Shown: positions 51,881 through 63,441 of the stretch, in pieces | How the letters are laid out: each line of letters opens with the position of its first letter | Position numbering within the stretch: the first letter of the stretch is position 1 | NCBI RefSeq assembly: GCF_003628435.1 | Contig: NZ_RBZN01000012.1 | Span: 1-64,000, forward strand | Reading direction: 5' to 3' | Origin: Ureibacillus endophyticus | GTDB taxonomy: Bacteria > Bacillota > Bacilli > Bacillales_A > Planococcaceae | DNA length: 64,000 nt | The notes under the pieces: generated by a model | Databases searched by the model: none | What the model was told of the DNA's origin: nothing | The model's input: only the letters and a program-made list of their open reading frames with translations | Translations under genes and position numbers: made by a program

Positions 51881-53485
51881 TTAACAGTTATTGTTATTAA
51901 ATGCTGCTCCTACGAACTCACGGAATAATGGTTGTGGGCGTTGTGGACGTGAGATGAATTCTGGGTGGAATTGACATGCCACGAAGAATTTTTTCTCCGG
52001 TAATTCAATAATTTCCACTAAACGATTATCAGGGCTTGTACCAGAGAATACTAACCCTTCTGCTTCCATTGCTTCACGGTATTCGTTGTTGAATTCGTAA
52101 CGGTGACGATGACGTTCGTAAATTAATTCATCATCATATGCCGCCATTGCACGTGAACCTTCTTTTAATTTACATGGATATAATCCTAAACGTAATGTAC
52201 CACCTAAATCGATATCATCACTTTGATCTGGTAAGAAGTCGATAATTGGGTAAGGTGTTTCTTTGTTTAATTCAGTAGAATGTGCTCCTTCAAGTCCTAA
52301 AACATTACGAGCAAATTCGATTGTTGCTAACTGCATACCTAAACAAATTCCTAAGAATGGTACATCGTTTTCACGAGCATATTGGATAGCAGCGATTTTT
52401 CCCTCAATCCCACGATCACCAAAACCACCAGGAACTAAAATACCAGCTGCATCTTTTAATAACTCTCCAACATTTTCAGTAGTCACATGTTCTGCGTTAA
52501 TCCAATCTACTTCGATATCAGAATCATATACATATCCTGCATGTTTTAAAGCTTCTACTACTGAAATATAAGCATCTTGTAGTTCTACATATTTCCCTAC
52601 TAAAGCAATACGAGTTTTATTTCGAAGATTTTTTACTTTATGAACAAGTTCTTTCCAGTCAGACATGTCTGCTTCTGGCGCTTCAATACGGAAATGTTCT
52701 AAAACGATATCGTCAAAATCTTGAGCATGTAAGTTTAACGGAATTTCATATAAATGCTCTGCATCACGAGATTCAATGATATCACGTGCCGTTACGTCAC
52801 AGAATAAAGCTAATTTTTCGCGCATTTCTTGAGATACTGGTTGCTCAGTACGTACAACAATAATATTAGGTTGAATTCCTAATGAACGTAATTCTTTTAC
52901 AGAGTGTTGCGTTGGTTTAGTTTTTAATTCACCAGCAGCAGCAATGTAAGGAATTAATGTACAGTGAACATACATAACATTATTGTGACCAAGATCTGAT
53001 TTCATTTGGCGAATTGCTTCAAGGAATGGTAGAGATTCGATATCCCCAACTGTTCCGCCTACTTCTGTAATTACGATATCAGCGTTTGTTTCACGTCCTG
53101 CACGTTGAATACGGTCTTTTATTTCATTTGTAACATGAGGAATAACTTGCACCGTTTTACCGTTATAATCACCACGGCGTTCTTTTGCTAAAACAGATTT
53201 ATATACACGCCCTGAAGTTACAGTAGAATGTTTACCTAAATTGATATCAATAAAGCGTTCATAGTGTCCTAAGTCTAAGTCAGCTTCTGCGCCATCATCT
53301 GTTACGAATACTTCACCATGTTGGTAAGGACTCATTGTACCTGGATCTATATTTAAATAAGGGTCAAATTTTTGAATTGTTACTTCTAATCCACGATTTT
53401 TTAATAATCGTCCTAAAGATGAAGCGACGATCCCTTTTCCAAGTGAAGAAACTACTCCACCTGTTACAAAAATATACTTTGTCAT
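51881..53485 (-). CDS. pyrG: CTP synthase
   Basis: 534 aa. Amidates UTP to CTP with glutamine and ATP. N-terminal synthase domain ([29 protein letters not shown]) and C-terminal glutaminase with the nucleophile in [11 protein letters not shown] (about residue 382) and the His/Glu in CQFHPEF. ATG with GAGGA upstream. Preceded by a leader that fits CTP-responsive attenuation (53644-53753). Confidence 0.97.
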   Translation of the reverse strand: MTKYIFVTGGVVSSLGKGIVASSLGRLLKNRGLEVTIQKFDPYLNIDPGTMSPYQHGEVFVTDDGAEADLDLGHYERFIDINLGKHSTVTSGRVYKSVLAKERRGDYNGKTVQVIPHVTNEIKDRIQRAGRETNADIVITEVGGTVGDIESLPFLEAIRQMKSDLGHNNVMYVHCTLIPYIAAAGELKTKPTQHSVKELRSLGIQPNIIVVRTEQPVSQEMREKLALFCDVTARDIIESRDAEHLYEIPLNLHAQDFDDIVLEHFRIEAPEADMSDWKELVHKVKNLRNKTRIALVGKYVELQDAYISVVEALKHAGYVYDSDIEVDWINAEHVTTENVGELLKDAAGILVPGGFGDRGIEGKIAAIQYARENDVPFLGICLGMQLATIEFARNVLGLEGAHSTELNKETPYPIIDFLPDQSDDIDLGGTLRLGLYPCKLKEGSRAMAAYDDELIYERHRHRYEFNNEYREAMEAEGLVFSGTSPDNRLVEIIELPEKKFFVACQFHPEFISRPQRPQPLFREFVGAAFNNNNC

Positions 53486-53643
53486 TGCAAATTTTCCTCC
53501 TCAATACTACTATTACACATTTTTCGAAAGACAGAACATTTCCGTGGTTTCTAATCAAAATTTTTATATCTCTATAAAAACATTCCACCGGATATTTAAA
53601 CCTATACGTTTTTAATGGTCTATTCTGTTTTTCTTATTCAAAA

Positions 53644-53753
53644 TAAAAAACGCTCCTTCTGCAAATAGCAGAGGGAGCGTGAATTTATCACGGTCAATCT
53701 CCTTTTTTAAGGAGCCCAAGTAAAAGAGTATATTGAAAAATAGGAGAAGTCAA
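53644..53753 (-). promoter_or_regulatory. pyrG promoter and CTP-responsive attenuator
   Basis: On the minus strand: TTGACT (53748-53753), a 15-base spacer, TATACT (53727-53732), then an initiation site GGGCTC (53717-53712). A terminator follows (53650-53656 with 53674-53680 plus inner pairs, then a T run) whose 5' arm is pyrimidine-rich (GCTCCCTCTGC). This matches the B. subtilis pyrG mechanism, in which low CTP causes G reiteration at GGGC and the poly-G end blocks the terminator. Confidence 0.75.
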
Positions 53754-53827
53754 GCCCTTTTAAATTGAGTATCGAAAAATAAAATGGTGTTTCTGCTTAT
53801 CTAGCGGCAAAATCTAACACTTTTATA

Positions 53828-54394
53828 TTATTCTTCTTCCTCTTCCTCAATTTCTTCTGTTTCTTCATCATCTTCAATAATGAATTCCTCATCGTCCTCA
53901 ATGATTTCATCGTCAATGTCTGCATCGACATCGTCAAGATCATCAATTTCTTCTTCAACAAATTCTAAATCTTCTTCATCATCTAATTCATCGATTTCTT
54001 CTTCGTCAACAAACTCTTCGAAGTCTTCCTCGAATACTAAATCGTCTTCATCAACAATTAATTCTTCTTCTTCTTCATCAACTGCTTTAGATTTACGTTT
54101 ACGAGCTTTTACTGTTGGAGCTGTTTCTTCTTCGATTGTTTCAACTTTATACCACTCACGTAGGCCCCAGCCGTTTTCATGGTTTAGAAGGAAACGTCCA
54201 TCAATATTCATATCAGTATAAAACTGTACAAGGCGTGCTTGGATTTCTTCATCTGAAAGACCGTTTAAAGATTGGATTACTTTAAGTAAGTCATGGAATG
54301 CAATCGGTGATTTTCTCTCTTCTAATACTGCGTAGGCTAAGTCAATTAACGATTCTTCTGCTAATTGTTCTTTTGTCAATTCACGAATATTCAA
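53828..54394 (-). CDS. rpoE: RNA polymerase delta subunit
   Basis: About 188 aa. Folded N-terminal domain (ELTKEQLAEESLIDLAYAVL to GWGLREWYKV, about residues 1-85) and a long, almost purely acidic tail of Asp/Glu. It binds polymerase and promotes recycling. The start is uncertain: TTG at 54394 is ten bases from AAAGGA and aligns with known N-termini, while GTG at 54403 is only one base from it. Upstream of pyrG as in B. subtilis. Confidence 0.93.
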   Translation of the reverse strand: MNIRELTKEQLAEESLIDLAYAVLEERKSPIAFHDLLKVIQSLNGLSDEEIQARLVQFYTDMNIDGRFLLNHENGWGLREWYKVETIEEETAPTVKARKRKSKAVDEEEEELIVDEDDLVFEEDFEEFVDEEEIDELDDEEDLEFVEEEIDDLDDVDADIDDEIIEDDEEFIIEDDEETEEIEEEEEE

Positions 54395-54508
54395 CTCGTG
54401 CACGTCCTTTCTATCAATACAATTTCGCATATTCTTGTTTTGCGATTCTACATATCTTAAGCATAATATCCATTATATACAAAGTACTATACACTATGCT
54501 AGTTTCAT

Positions 54509-54667
54509 TTACTGTTTTTTTATTTTATAAACTTCTTTAAACCCTAAGTAAAATAAAAAACCTGATAATATCAGTAATGGTATAGAACCTAACTGTTTAT
54601 TATACAAAAAGAAAGTTGCCAGTAAACAAGAAAGTATAAAAATGTAATGATAATATTGTTTAATCAA
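54509..54667 (-). CDS. Small membrane protein, 52 aa, unrecognised
   Basis: Begins with TTG, eight bases after AAAGGAAG. It encodes two hydrophobic segments (about residues 8-21 and 28-42) joined by LYNKQLGSIP, with a Lys-rich C-terminus (KEVYKIKKQ). The frame is free of stops and its composition is membrane-protein-like. It lies between icmF and rpoE, whose 480-base gap is otherwise empty. I do not recognise a family. Confidence 0.6.
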   Translation of the reverse strand: MIKQYYHYIFILSCLLATFFLYNKQLGSIPLLILSGFLFYLGFKEVYKIKKQ

Positions 54668-54849
54668 AGTGCAAAACTTCCTTTCTGTACAATATATTAT
54701 AGCTAAAATTTAGACAAAAAAACTAAAAATTGCTACTAAACAGCATGCCACATTCTCCTTAAAATTATAATTTCAGTAAAATATTTATTAAGTGAGTAGA
54801 AATTTGCTTAAAAAAGGTAATTTCAGTATTGTGAGAAAAAACTTTTTTA

Positions 54850-54897
54850 ACAAAAAGGAGCGCTTGCACAATTGAACTATACTCATTTGCAAGCGCT
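54850..54897 (-). terminator. Terminator of the icmF operon
   Basis: AGCGCTTGCA (54859-54868) and TGCAAGCGCT (54888-54897); CC then five T follow on the minus strand. It starts 17 bases past the icmF stop. Confidence 0.75.
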
Positions 54898-54913
54898 TTA
54901 TAATTAATCATAT

Positions 54914-57900
54914 TTACATATTTCTTCTATATTGCCCACCAACTTCATATAACGCTCGCGTTATTTGCCCAAGACTCGCAACTTTCACTGTTTCCATTAA
55001 TTCTGCAAAAATATTCCCTCCAGAAAGGGCTGTTTGTTTTAATTTTTCTAATGCAGTAGAACAGTTTGCCTCATTACGTTTTTGGAATTCCTGTAAATTT
55101 TTAATTTGCAATTCCTTCTCTTCTTTTGTTGCTCGGGCGATTTCCATATTATTAATTTCATCAGCTGAAGGTGGATTAGGGTTCAAATAAGTATTTACGC
55201 CAATGATTGGCAATTCACCAGTATGCTTTAGATGCTCATAATACATGGACTCTTCCTGAATTTTTCCGCGCTGATATTGTGTCTCCATTGCACCTAGCAC
55301 GCCACCACGATCATTAAGTCGTTCAAACTCCTCTAAAACCGCTTGCTCCACTAAATCTGTTAATTCTTCAACAATGAAGGAACCTTGTAATGGATTTTCA
55401 TTCTTCGATAATCCATGTTCCTTTGTAATAATCATTTGAATCGCCATTGCGCGGCGAACGGATTCCTCTGTTGGTGTTGTAATTGCTTCATCATATGCAT
55501 TTGTATGAAGTGAATTACAATTATCTTGTAGTGCCATTAATGCTTGAAGCGTTGTACGAATATCATTAAAGTCAATCTCTTGTGCATGTAATGAACGACC
55601 AGATGTTTGAATATGATATTTCAATTTTTGAGAACGCTCATTTGCACCATACTTATCGCGCATAACGATTGCCCAAATACGACGAGCAACACGACCGATT
55701 ACTGTATATTCTGGGTCTAAACCATTCGAGAAGAAGAACGAAAGATTTGGTGCAAAATCATCAATTTTCATACCACGACTTAAATAATACTCTACGTAAG
55801 TAAATCCATTCGCTAACGTGAACGCTAGTTGCGAAATTGGGTTCGCCCCAGCTTCTGCAATATGATAACCGGAAATAGAAACAGAATAATAATTTCGTAC
55901 TTTATGGTCGATAAAGTATGCTTGAATATCCCCCATCATTCTAAGAGCAAATTCAGTAGAGAATATGCACGTATTTTGACCTTGGTCTTCTTTTAAAATG
56001 TCTGCCTGAACAGTTCCGCGCACAATTTGCAATGTTTGCTCACGTACTTGAGTAAATTCCTCGACTGTAAGCGTACGACCTAGTTCTTGTTCACGTTTTT
56101 TCACTTGTTGATCAATCGCTGTATTTAAAAACATCGCTAAAATAATTGGTGCAGGTCCATTGATAGTCATAGAAACAGACGTAGATGGTGCACATAAATC
56201 AAATCCGGAATATAGTTTCTTCATATCATCAAGAGTACAAACACTAACCCCAGACTCCCCGACTTTCCCATAAATATCTGGACGGTAATCAGGGTCTTCT
56301 CCATATAATGTTACAGAATCAAAGGCTGTTGATAATCGTTTTGCATCATCATCCTTTGATAAGTAATGGAATCGTTTATTTGTTCGTTCAGGTGTACCTT
56401 CCCCAGCGAATTGACGTTTCGGATCTTCACCTTGGCGTTTAAATGGAAATACGCCAGCAGTATACGGAAATTCACCTGGTACATTTTCAGCATAAACCCA
56501 TCTTAAGATTTCCCCGTAATCTTTATATTTTGGAAGGACCACTTTTGGAATTTTTGTCCCTGATAAAGATGTTGTTTTTAAAATTGTACGAATCTCTTTA
56601 TCTCGAACTTTTGTAACGAATTCATCCCCAGAATACGCTTCTTTTAATTTCTCCCAGTTATTTAAAATACGTTTAGATTCTGCTGATAATTCGTTTTTCA
56701 CACTATCGGCAAGAGATTGTAAAGATTGTAATAAAGCATCCTCTGGTGAGTTTTGCTGAACTTGCGAAATCGTACCTTCTAGTTGATATAGTTTTCTTGC
56801 TAGCTCTACTTGATGTGCCGCATGTTTGTGATAATTTCTTACTGTATCAACAATTTCACGCAGGTAATAGCGGCGATCATTTGGAATGATGACATCCTGC
56901 TTTTGAGTTTGAACAAACTGCTCATAGGAAGTTTTCCAATTAAATCCAAACTTCTCGTTGATTTTTGCAACAAGTGCAGCAAATAATGAATTTGTCCCTT
57001 TGTCATTAAATTGACTAGCAATCGTACCATAAACAGGCATTTTATCTAAAGGTTCATTCCACAATTCATGAGAGCGTTGGTATTGCTTTTGAACTTGGCG
57101 AAGGGCATCCTCGGAACCTTTTCTTTCAAATTTATTGATGGCAATTAAGTCTGCATAGTCAATCATGTCGATTTTTTCAAGTTGCGTTGGTGCACCAAAC
57201 TCACTTGTCATTACATACATCGAAAGATCTGTATATTTTGTGATTTCCGCATCGCCTTGACCAATACCGCTTGTTTCTACAATGATAAGGTCGTAGCCAG
57301 CTGCTTTTACAATATCAAGGACATCCCCAGTCGCCGAAGATAGTTCCGTTCTCGATCCTCTCGTCGCTAAACTTCTCATATAAACACGATTATTGAAAAT
57401 TGCATTCATACGGATACGGTCGCCAAGCAGTGCGCCACCCGTTTTTTGTTTAGTAGGGTCTACTGAAATGATGGCTACTTTTTTGTCAGGGAATTCACGC
57501 AAGAAACGATGGATTAATTCATCTGTTAACGAAGATTTACCTGCTCCACCAGTACCCGTAATACCTAATACAGGAGTGTTTTTTGATTTTTTGCGCGCTT
57601 CTTCAAGTAAATACGTCACTTCACCATCTCCACCAATTTCAGCAGCAGTAATTAAGTTTGCTAAAATTTCAGGTGTTTCAGTGGATAGTCGTTCTAATTT
57701 TTCTAAGTAGTTTCCTTTTAGGGTTGAAAAATCTGCTCCTTCTAATTGCTTATTAATCATCCCTTGTAACCCTAGTTTCATACCATCTTCTGGCGAGAAA
57801 ATGCCCGCAATACCGTAATCATGCAATTCTTCAATCTCACGTGGAAGGATAACTCCACCACCACCACCGTAAATTTTAATATGTGGTGCCCCTTTTTCTA

Positions 57901-58183
57901 ACAATAAATCATACATATATTTAAAGTATTCCATATGCCCGCCTTGATAGGAGGAAATAGCAATACCTTGAGCATCTTCTTGAATCGCTGCATTGACCAC
58001 TTCTTCAACAGAGCGATTATGACCTAAATGAATGACTTCTGCACCACTTGCTTGTAAAATACGGCGCATTATATTTATTGAAACATCGTGTCCATCAAAT
58101 AAACTTGAAGCTGTTACAAAACGAACGTGATGTTGTGGTCTGTAAATATGAGATTGTTGTTTCTTTTCATCTACTTTCACCAT
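54914..58183 (-). CDS. icmF: Fused isobutyryl-CoA mutase IcmF
   Basis: 1089 aa. Adenosylcobalamin enzyme interconverting isobutyryl-CoA and n-butyryl-CoA. Domain order: B12-binding (about 15-150, with the cobalt-ligand His32 in DGHDVS), a MeaB-like G-protein chaperone (P-loop GTGGAGKSS near residue 210), then the substrate-binding mutase barrel (about 550-1089). This fusion order defines IcmF and differs from methylmalonyl-CoA mutase. Last gene of the acyl-CoA operon, it would link branched-chain (valine) degradation to butyryl-CoA oxidation. ATG with AAGGGG upstream. Confidence 0.93.
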   Translation of the reverse strand: MVKVDEKKQQSHIYRPQHHVRFVTASSLFDGHDVSINIMRRILQASGAEVIHLGHNRSVEEVVNAAIQEDAQGIAISSYQGGHMEYFKYMYDLLLEKGAPHIKIYGGGGGVILPREIEELHDYGIAGIFSPEDGMKLGLQGMINKQLEGADFSTLKGNYLEKLERLSTETPEILANLITAAEIGGDGEVTYLLEEARKKSKNTPVLGITGTGGAGKSSLTDELIHRFLREFPDKKVAIISVDPTKQKTGGALLGDRIRMNAIFNNRVYMRSLATRGSRTELSSATGDVLDIVKAAGYDLIIVETSGIGQGDAEITKYTDLSMYVMTSEFGAPTQLEKIDMIDYADLIAINKFERKGSEDALRQVQKQYQRSHELWNEPLDKMPVYGTIASQFNDKGTNSLFAALVAKINEKFGFNWKTSYEQFVQTQKQDVIIPNDRRYYLREIVDTVRNYHKHAAHQVELARKLYQLEGTISQVQQNSPEDALLQSLQSLADSVKNELSAESKRILNNWEKLKEAYSGDEFVTKVRDKEIRTILKTTSLSGTKIPKVVLPKYKDYGEILRWVYAENVPGEFPYTAGVFPFKRQGEDPKRQFAGEGTPERTNKRFHYLSKDDDAKRLSTAFDSVTLYGEDPDYRPDIYGKVGESGVSVCTLDDMKKLYSGFDLCAPSTSVSMTINGPAPIILAMFLNTAIDQQVKKREQELGRTLTVEEFTQVREQTLQIVRGTVQADILKEDQGQNTCIFSTEFALRMMGDIQAYFIDHKVRNYYSVSISGYHIAEAGANPISQLAFTLANGFTYVEYYLSRGMKIDDFAPNLSFFFSNGLDPEYTVIGRVARRIWAIVMRDKYGANERSQKLKYHIQTSGRSLHAQEIDFNDIRTTLQALMALQDNCNSLHTNAYDEAITTPTEESVRRAMAIQMIITKEHGLSKNENPLQGSFIVEELTDLVEQAVLEEFERLNDRGGVLGAMETQYQRGKIQEESMYYEHLKHTGELPIIGVNTYLNPNPPSADEINNMEIARATKEEKELQIKNLQEFQKRNEANCSTALEKLKQTALSGGNIFAELMETVKVASLGQITRALYEVGGQYRRNM

Positions 58184-58299
58184 TTGATATACCCCTTTTC
58201 AATGAACAAATGTTATTTTCCCATCTAGCCTTTTAGAAATGAAAAACACCGCCAAAATGCAACGCAAATTTACGTATGCTCTTTAGCGATGTTCCCCCT

Positions 58300-58935
58300 T
58301 CACTCATAATGCAATAGTCCTGATAAGCACATTGTTATTTGTGCTTCTGTATATTCTTCAATCGTAAAATGCTTTTGGAGTGCCCATTTACGGAACGCCC
58401 ATGCCTGACCTTGGACGACTAGTAAATTTGCTGCCAAATAAATTTCTTGATTGGAGATAGTCAGTTCCCCAGATTGAACACAGTTTTTGATAATTTTTTC
58501 AAATAGTGATACCATTTCCAATTCTTTTTGCAATATATATTGTTGCTTATCTTTTGGAAGTGATTTTGTTTCTTGATACATGATTGTAAATTCATCTACC
58601 ATGCTATCAATCAACGAAAAGTATTGCTTGATTGCTAATTTTAATTCCTCTAACGTCCCTTTACTTGTTGAAATTGTAGAAAGACGCTGAATCACTTGAT
58701 CATAAATGTTATCGCACACTAAGTAGAGAACATCTTCTTTCGTACGAATATATTCATATAATGTTCCAATGCTAAATCCAGCCGCTTTTGCAATTTCCCG
58801 CGTTGTTGCCCGATGAAAACCTTTTTCTCTAAATAATTTCACTGCTCCGCTCACGATTTGTTTGCGCCTTATTTCAATCAGGTTTTCATCTTTCACGTTA
58901 GTTTGAACTAAAATTTTTTCTTCGTTTTCTAACAT
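58300..58935 (-). CDS. TetR/AcrR regulator of the acyl-CoA operon
   Basis: 211 aa. N-terminal helix-turn-helix (about residues 25-70: AVKLFREKGFHRATTREIAK, FSIGTLYEYIRTKEDVLY) and a C-terminal ligand domain as in FadR-type acyl-CoA sensors. Its ATG touches the stop of the preceding acyl-CoA dehydrogenase, with no separate ribosome site, so it is co-translated. It probably represses the operon through the palindrome at 63404-63425. Confidence 0.85.
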   Translation of the reverse strand: MLENEEKILVQTNVKDENLIEIRRKQIVSGAVKLFREKGFHRATTREIAKAAGFSIGTLYEYIRTKEDVLYLVCDNIYDQVIQRLSTISTSKGTLEELKLAIKQYFSLIDSMVDEFTIMYQETKSLPKDKQQYILQKELEMVSLFEKIIKNCVQSGELTISNQEIYLAANLLVVQGQAWAFRKWALQKHFTIEEYTEAQITMCLSGLLHYE

Positions 58936-60075
58936 CTATTTCGTTAACATACGCGAGATAACTAGGCGCTGAATCTCTTGCGTACCCTCGTAAATTTGTG
59001 TGATTTTTGCATCACGCATATAACGTTCCACTGGGTATTCTTTTGTATAGCCATAGCCACCGAAAATTTGTACAGCTTCCGTTGTAACAGACATCGCTGT
59101 ATCGCCCGCCATTAATTTCGCCATTGCAGATGCTTTTCCGTATGGTAAGTTATTAGACTCTAACCAAGCTGCTTGGTAAGTTAATAGTCTTGAAGCTTCA
59201 ACAGCTGTCGCCATATCCGCTAATTTGAATGATACTCCTTGGTTCGCTACGATTGGTTTACCGAATTGAACGCGTTGTTTTGAATAGTCAATTGCTGCAT
59301 CTAAAGCTCCTTGGGCAATACCTACTGCTTGAGCTGCAATTCCGTTACGTCCGCCATCCAATGTTTGCATCGCGATTTTGAAACCTTCTCCCTCGCTTCC
59401 AAGAAGGTTTTCTTTTGGAACTCGGCAATTATCGAAAATAATTTCAGCTGTAGGAGATGATCGGATCCCCATCTTTTTCTCTTTTTTCCCTACACCAAAG
59501 CCTGGGAAACTAGATTCAACAATAAACGCACTTGTTCCTTTATGTTTTGATTCTGGATCAGTTACGGCAAATACGATATAAGTGTCCGCAATTCCTCCGT
59601 TTGTAATGAAGATTTTAGAACCATTTAAAACGTATTCATCACCTTCTAGTTTTGCAGTCGTTCTCATTCCTCCTGCATCACTACCTGAACCAGGTTCTGT
59701 TAAACAGTACGCCCCGATTTTCTTACCTTCTGCCATTGGGCGTAAATATTTTTGCTTTTGTTCTTCTGTACCAAATTTATAAACTGGCCAACCAGCTAGT
59801 GATGTATGGGCAGAAAGCGTTACCCCTGTTGACGCACAGACACGGGAAAGCTCTTCTACTGCGATACAATAAGCTAAATAATCAAACCCTGCTCCACCAT
59901 ATTCTTCTGGCCAAGGAATACCCGTAAGACCTAGTTCAGCCATCTTGTGCCAAATTTCCATATCAAATGTTTCATTTTCATCACGTTCTGCTGCTGATGG
60001 TGCCACTTCATTAACGGCAAAATCACGAATCATTTCTCTTAATTGCTCATGCTCTTCTGATAATTGAAAATTCAT
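58936..60075 (-). CDS. Acyl-CoA dehydrogenase (first of two)
   Basis: 379 aa FAD enzyme that introduces the 2,3-double bond. [20 protein letters not shown] for FAD binding, and the catalytic Glu in [16 protein letters not shown]. Closest in form to MmgC/AcdA short- or branched-chain dehydrogenases. ATG behind AGGGGG; the longer frame covers a TGTACC palindrome. Follows the second dehydrogenase by 38 bases. Confidence 0.9.
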   Translation of the reverse strand: MNFQLSEEHEQLREMIRDFAVNEVAPSAAERDENETFDMEIWHKMAELGLTGIPWPEEYGGAGFDYLAYCIAVEELSRVCASTGVTLSAHTSLAGWPVYKFGTEEQKQKYLRPMAEGKKIGAYCLTEPGSGSDAGGMRTTAKLEGDEYVLNGSKIFITNGGIADTYIVFAVTDPESKHKGTSAFIVESSFPGFGVGKKEKKMGIRSSPTAEIIFDNCRVPKENLLGSEGEGFKIAMQTLDGGRNGIAAQAVGIAQGALDAAIDYSKQRVQFGKPIVANQGVSFKLADMATAVEASRLLTYQAAWLESNNLPYGKASAMAKLMAGDTAMSVTTEAVQIFGGYGYTKEYPVERYMRDAKITQIYEGTQEIQRLVISRMLTK

Positions 60076-60095
60076 TTTACATCCCCCTATTGTGA

Positions 60096-60108
60096 TGTAC
60101 CTGGTACA
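60096..60108. repeat. TGTACC-T-GGTACA palindrome between the two acyl-CoA dehydrogenases
   Basis: Third copy of the palindrome core seen at 16419 and 16462. It occupies the 38-base gap between two operon genes, so it would be in the mRNA. Confidence 0.7.
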
Positions 60109-60113
60109 CACGT

Positions 60114-61250
60114 TTAAACCAGATACGCTTTACTTATTACGATTTTTTGAATTTCACTTGTACCTTCATATATTTCGGTTACTTTTGCATCTCGGAAGTA
60201 ACGTTCTACAGGATAATCCTTTGTATAGCCATAGCCACCAAAAATTTGAACAGCTTCTGTTGATACTTCTACAGCTGTGCGAGAGGCAAAGAGTTTTGCC
60301 ATAGATGCTTCTTTTGTAATTGGTATTCCACGAGATTGCATATCGGCAGCTCGATACACGAGTAATCTTGCTGCTTCAACACTTGTCGCCATATCTGCTA
60401 ACTTAAATCCAACCCCTTGATTTGCTACAATTGGTTTACCAAATTGAACTCGCTCTTTCGCATATTTTGTTGCTGCGTTTAAAGCTGCTTCGGCAATACC
60501 AAGTGCTTGAGCTGCAATACCAATACGCCCTGCATTCAGGTTTGCAAGTGCGATTTTGAATCCTGCATCCTCCGTACCTAGTAAATTCTCAGCAGGCACT
60601 TTCATATTTTCAAAAGTAAGTTGTACTGTTTTCGACCCATGAAGCCCCATTTTATGTTCGTTTTTACCAATCATTAGTCCTGGAGTGTTTTTCTCTACAA
60701 TAAATGCGGAAATTCCTTTTGACCCTTTCTCAGGAGATGTGGAAGCAAAAACAATATACACATCTGCTTCCCCGCCATTTGTAATAAACACTTTAGATCC
60801 GTTTAAAACATAATGATCATCTTTTTTGACGGCTCTTGTTTTCAACGCCCCTGCATCGGACCCTGCTTCAGGCTCTGTTAAACAAAACGCTCCCAAGTAC
60901 TCACCACTTGCAAGTTTCGGAACATACTTTTGCTTTTGTTCTTCTGTTCCAAAATACAAAATTGGATTCGTTCCTACTGATGTATGAACAGATAAAATAA
61001 CACCGACTGTTGCACTAATTTTAGAAATCTCATTAATTGCTATGATGTAAGAAGTAAAGTCCATCCCTGCGCCACCTAAGCTTTCGGGAGTAGTCATCCC
61101 CATTAAACCAAGTTCGCCCATTTTTTTTAAAATCTCTCGAGGAAACTCGCCTTCTTCCATTTTTTCAACAAATGGTGCAATCTCCGTTTCAGCAAACTGA
61201 CGAACCATATTCTGGACCATTACTTGTTCTTCGGAAAAGTTGAGATTCAT
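60114..61250 (-). CDS. Acyl-CoA dehydrogenase (second of two)
   Basis: 378 aa, about the same fold and motifs as its neighbour ([35 protein letters not shown] with the catalytic Glu). The pair probably differ in chain-length or branching preference. ATG with TAAGGAG nine bases upstream. It is 12 bases after hbd. Confidence 0.9.
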   Translation of the reverse strand: MNLNFSEEQVMVQNMVRQFAETEIAPFVEKMEEGEFPREILKKMGELGLMGMTTPESLGGAGMDFTSYIIAINEISKISATVGVILSVHTSVGTNPILYFGTEEQKQKYVPKLASGEYLGAFCLTEPEAGSDAGALKTRAVKKDDHYVLNGSKVFITNGGEADVYIVFASTSPEKGSKGISAFIVEKNTPGLMIGKNEHKMGLHGSKTVQLTFENMKVPAENLLGTEDAGFKIALANLNAGRIGIAAQALGIAEAALNAATKYAKERVQFGKPIVANQGVGFKLADMATSVEAARLLVYRAADMQSRGIPITKEASMAKLFASRTAVEVSTEAVQIFGGYGYTKDYPVERYFRDAKVTEIYEGTSEIQKIVISKAYLV

Positions 61251-61262
61251 GCAAATCGCTCC

Positions 61263-62117
61263 TTAGTCTTCGTAGATGTAAAATCCTCTGCCTGTCTTTT
61301 TGCCTAACCATCCTGCCGCTACATATTTACGAAGCAGTGGACATGGACGATATTTGCTATCTCCTAAACCTTCATGCAAGATTTCCATAATATATAAACA
61401 TGTATCTAACCCGATAAAGTCTGCTAATGTTAATGGACCCATTGGATGATTCATCCCAAGCTTCATAACATCATCAATTGCTTCTTTTGTTGCTACCCCT
61501 TCATATAACGCGTAAATTGCTTCATTAATCATCGGAAGCAGAATACGATTCGAAATAAAACCTGGGAAGTCATTCACTTCAACTGGTGTTTTACTTAACT
61601 TCACCGTCATTTCTTCTACAGCTTTGTATACTTCATCAGCTGTTGCAAGACCACGAATAATCTCCACTAGTTTCATGACCGGTACTGGATTCATAAAGTG
61701 CATTCCAATCACTTGTTCAGGTCGCTCAGTTACTGCTGCAATCTCTGTAATTGGTAGAGATGAAGTATTAGAAGCTAGAATCGCATGTTTAGGAGCGATT
61801 GCATCTAACTCTCTAAAAATAGATTGCTTGATATCCATATTTTCAGTGGCTGCTTCAATAATAATGTCCGCATCATGAGCATCTTTTAAATCTACCGAAG
61901 AAGTAATTCGGTTTAAAATCGTTTGCTTTTCTTCCTCAGTTTTACGCCCCTTTTCCACATCCCGAGAAAGATTTTTTGTAATTACACCCAAACCTCTTTG
62001 TACAAACTCTTCTTTTATATCATTTAGTGTTACGTCAAAGCCTGCTTGTGCACAAACTTGGGCAATGCCTGATCCCATTTGCCCTGCTCCAACGACCATC
62101 ACTTTTTGAATTGTCAT
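61263..62117 (-). CDS. hbd: 3-hydroxybutyryl-CoA dehydrogenase
   Basis: 284 aa. NAD(P)-dependent oxidation or reduction of 3-hydroxyacyl-CoA. N-terminal Rossmann [20 protein letters not shown], catalytic His in [17 protein letters not shown] and C-terminal domain [19 protein letters not shown] with GGGGG upstream selected over a longer frame. Lies 42 bases after the thiolase gene. Confidence 0.95.
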   Translation of the reverse strand: MTIQKVMVVGAGQMGSGIAQVCAQAGFDVTLNDIKEEFVQRGLGVITKNLSRDVEKGRKTEEEKQTILNRITSSVDLKDAHDADIIIEAATENMDIKQSIFRELDAIAPKHAILASNTSSLPITEIAAVTERPEQVIGMHFMNPVPVMKLVEIIRGLATADEVYKAVEEMTVKLSKTPVEVNDFPGFISNRILLPMINEAIYALYEGVATKEAIDDVMKLGMNHPMGPLTLADFIGLDTCLYIMEILHEGLGDSKYRPCPLLRKYVAAGWLGKKTGRGFYIYED

Positions 62118-62159
62118 ATATAAATCCCCCATTTTGTTTGAACTGTGACATTTCATATA

Positions 62160-63353
62160 CTAATTTTTCGGTACTTCAATCATGATGGCATCCCCTTGGC
62201 CACCACCTGAACAAATTGCAGCAATTCCAATACCACCACCACGACGGCGTAACTCATAAGCAAGGGTTAAAATAATTCTTGCGCCAGATGCACCAATCGG
62301 ATGTCCTAGTGCAACTGCTCCCCCGTTTACGTTCACTTTCTCTGAATCTAGTCCTGCAATTTGGTTACTTACTAGAGCAACTGCTGCAAAAGCTTCGTTA
62401 ATTTCAAATAAGTCTATATCTTCAACTGATTTACCTGTTTTCTTTAATAATTCATTAATAACGATCCCTGGTGTTTGAGGGAAATCTTTTGGTTCAACGC
62501 CAACTTCTGCATGACCTAAAATTGTTGCTAAAGGCGTGCGACCTTCTTTTTGTGCCTTGTCTTCACTCATTAATACAAGGGCACATGCACCATCATTTAC
62601 ACCTGGGGCATTTCCTGCAGTTATTGTCCCATCTCGATCAAATGCTGGACGAAGCTTTGACAACGCTTCCAAAGTTGTATCTTTTCGAGGCGCTTCGTCT
62701 TCAACGACAAGTGAAACTTCCCCTTTACGTCCTTTGATCTCCACTGAAACAACTTCTTCTGCAAGTTTACCTTCTTCGATTGCTTTAAAAGCAAGTTGGT
62801 GACTACGAACAGCCCATTCATCTTGCGCTTGGCGAGTTAAGTTAAATTCACTTGCTGTTGAGTTGCCGTATGTCCCCATGTGAACTTGATCTGGATGGAA
62901 CGCACATGAAAGACCATCATAAATCATTCCATCAACAAGTTGTGCATCCCCCATACGTAAACCCCAACGTCCTTTTGGTAAATAGTACGGAGCATTTGAC
63001 ATGGACTCCATTCCACCAGCCACAATCACTTCTTCTTCCCCAAGGCGAATCAATTGGTCGGCTAAAGTGACACTTCTCATGCCCGAAGCACAAACTTTAT
63101 TAATCGTTTCTGTTTTTACTGAATACGGAATCCCTGCTTTTGTTGCAGCTTGTCGTGAAGGAATTTGGCCTTGCCCTGCTTGTAGGACAGTTCCCATAAT
63201 GACTTCATTCACTTCTTCTGGCTTAATTTGCGCTCTTTCTAAAGCTGCCGCAATCGCTTTTCCACCAAGATCACTTGCTGTTAAACTTGATAACGTACCA
63301 CCAAATTTACCAAATGGTGTTCTTGCTCCATCTAAAATAACTGTTTTACTCAA
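62160..63353 (-). CDS. Acetyl-CoA C-acetyltransferase (thiolase)
   Basis: 397 aa. Cleaves acetoacetyl-CoA or condenses acetyl-CoA. Nucleophile Cys in NKVCASGMRS, catalytic His in GGAVALGHPIGASGAR and second Cys in AICSGGGQG. First gene of the operon. Start is TTG with AAAGGGG eight bases upstream. An operator-like palindrome lies 50 bases upstream. Confidence 0.95.
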   Translation of the reverse strand: MSKTVILDGARTPFGKFGGTLSSLTASDLGGKAIAAALERAQIKPEEVNEVIMGTVLQAGQGQIPSRQAATKAGIPYSVKTETINKVCASGMRSVTLADQLIRLGEEEVIVAGGMESMSNAPYYLPKGRWGLRMGDAQLVDGMIYDGLSCAFHPDQVHMGTYGNSTASEFNLTRQAQDEWAVRSHQLAFKAIEEGKLAEEVVSVEIKGRKGEVSLVVEDEAPRKDTTLEALSKLRPAFDRDGTITAGNAPGVNDGACALVLMSEDKAQKEGRTPLATILGHAEVGVEPKDFPQTPGIVINELLKKTGKSVEDIDLFEINEAFAAVALVSNQIAGLDSEKVNVNGGAVALGHPIGASGARIILTLAYELRRRGGGIGIAAICSGGGQGDAIMIEVPKN

Positions 63354-63403
63354 ATCCCCATCCCCTTTATGTGATATTAAGTTTCTATTATTCTGTTATT
63401 TTA

Positions 63404-63425
63404 ATTGACCGAACGCTCGCTCAAT
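63404..63425 (-). promoter_or_regulatory. Candidate TetR operator of the acyl-CoA operon
   Basis: An imperfect 22-bp palindrome starting ATTGACCGAACG and ending CTCGCTCAAT, with CGAnCGnTCG centre. This resembles the ACCGAACG-type sites of Fad/Paa TetR repressors. The minus-strand TTGAGC inside it may be the -35, with TAAAAT 15 bases on. Confidence 0.6.
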
Positions 63426-63441
63426 CCCACTTCAGTAAAAA

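Noticed and set aside
53880-54221. A serine-rich 113-codon frame opposite rpoE
   Set aside because: It is the complement of the Asp/Glu-rich tail of the delta subunit.
54859-54897. CcpA cre site at the icmF terminator
   Set aside because: TGCAAGCGCTTTAT resembles cre with two mismatches, but it is part of a terminator stem at the 3' end of the operon.
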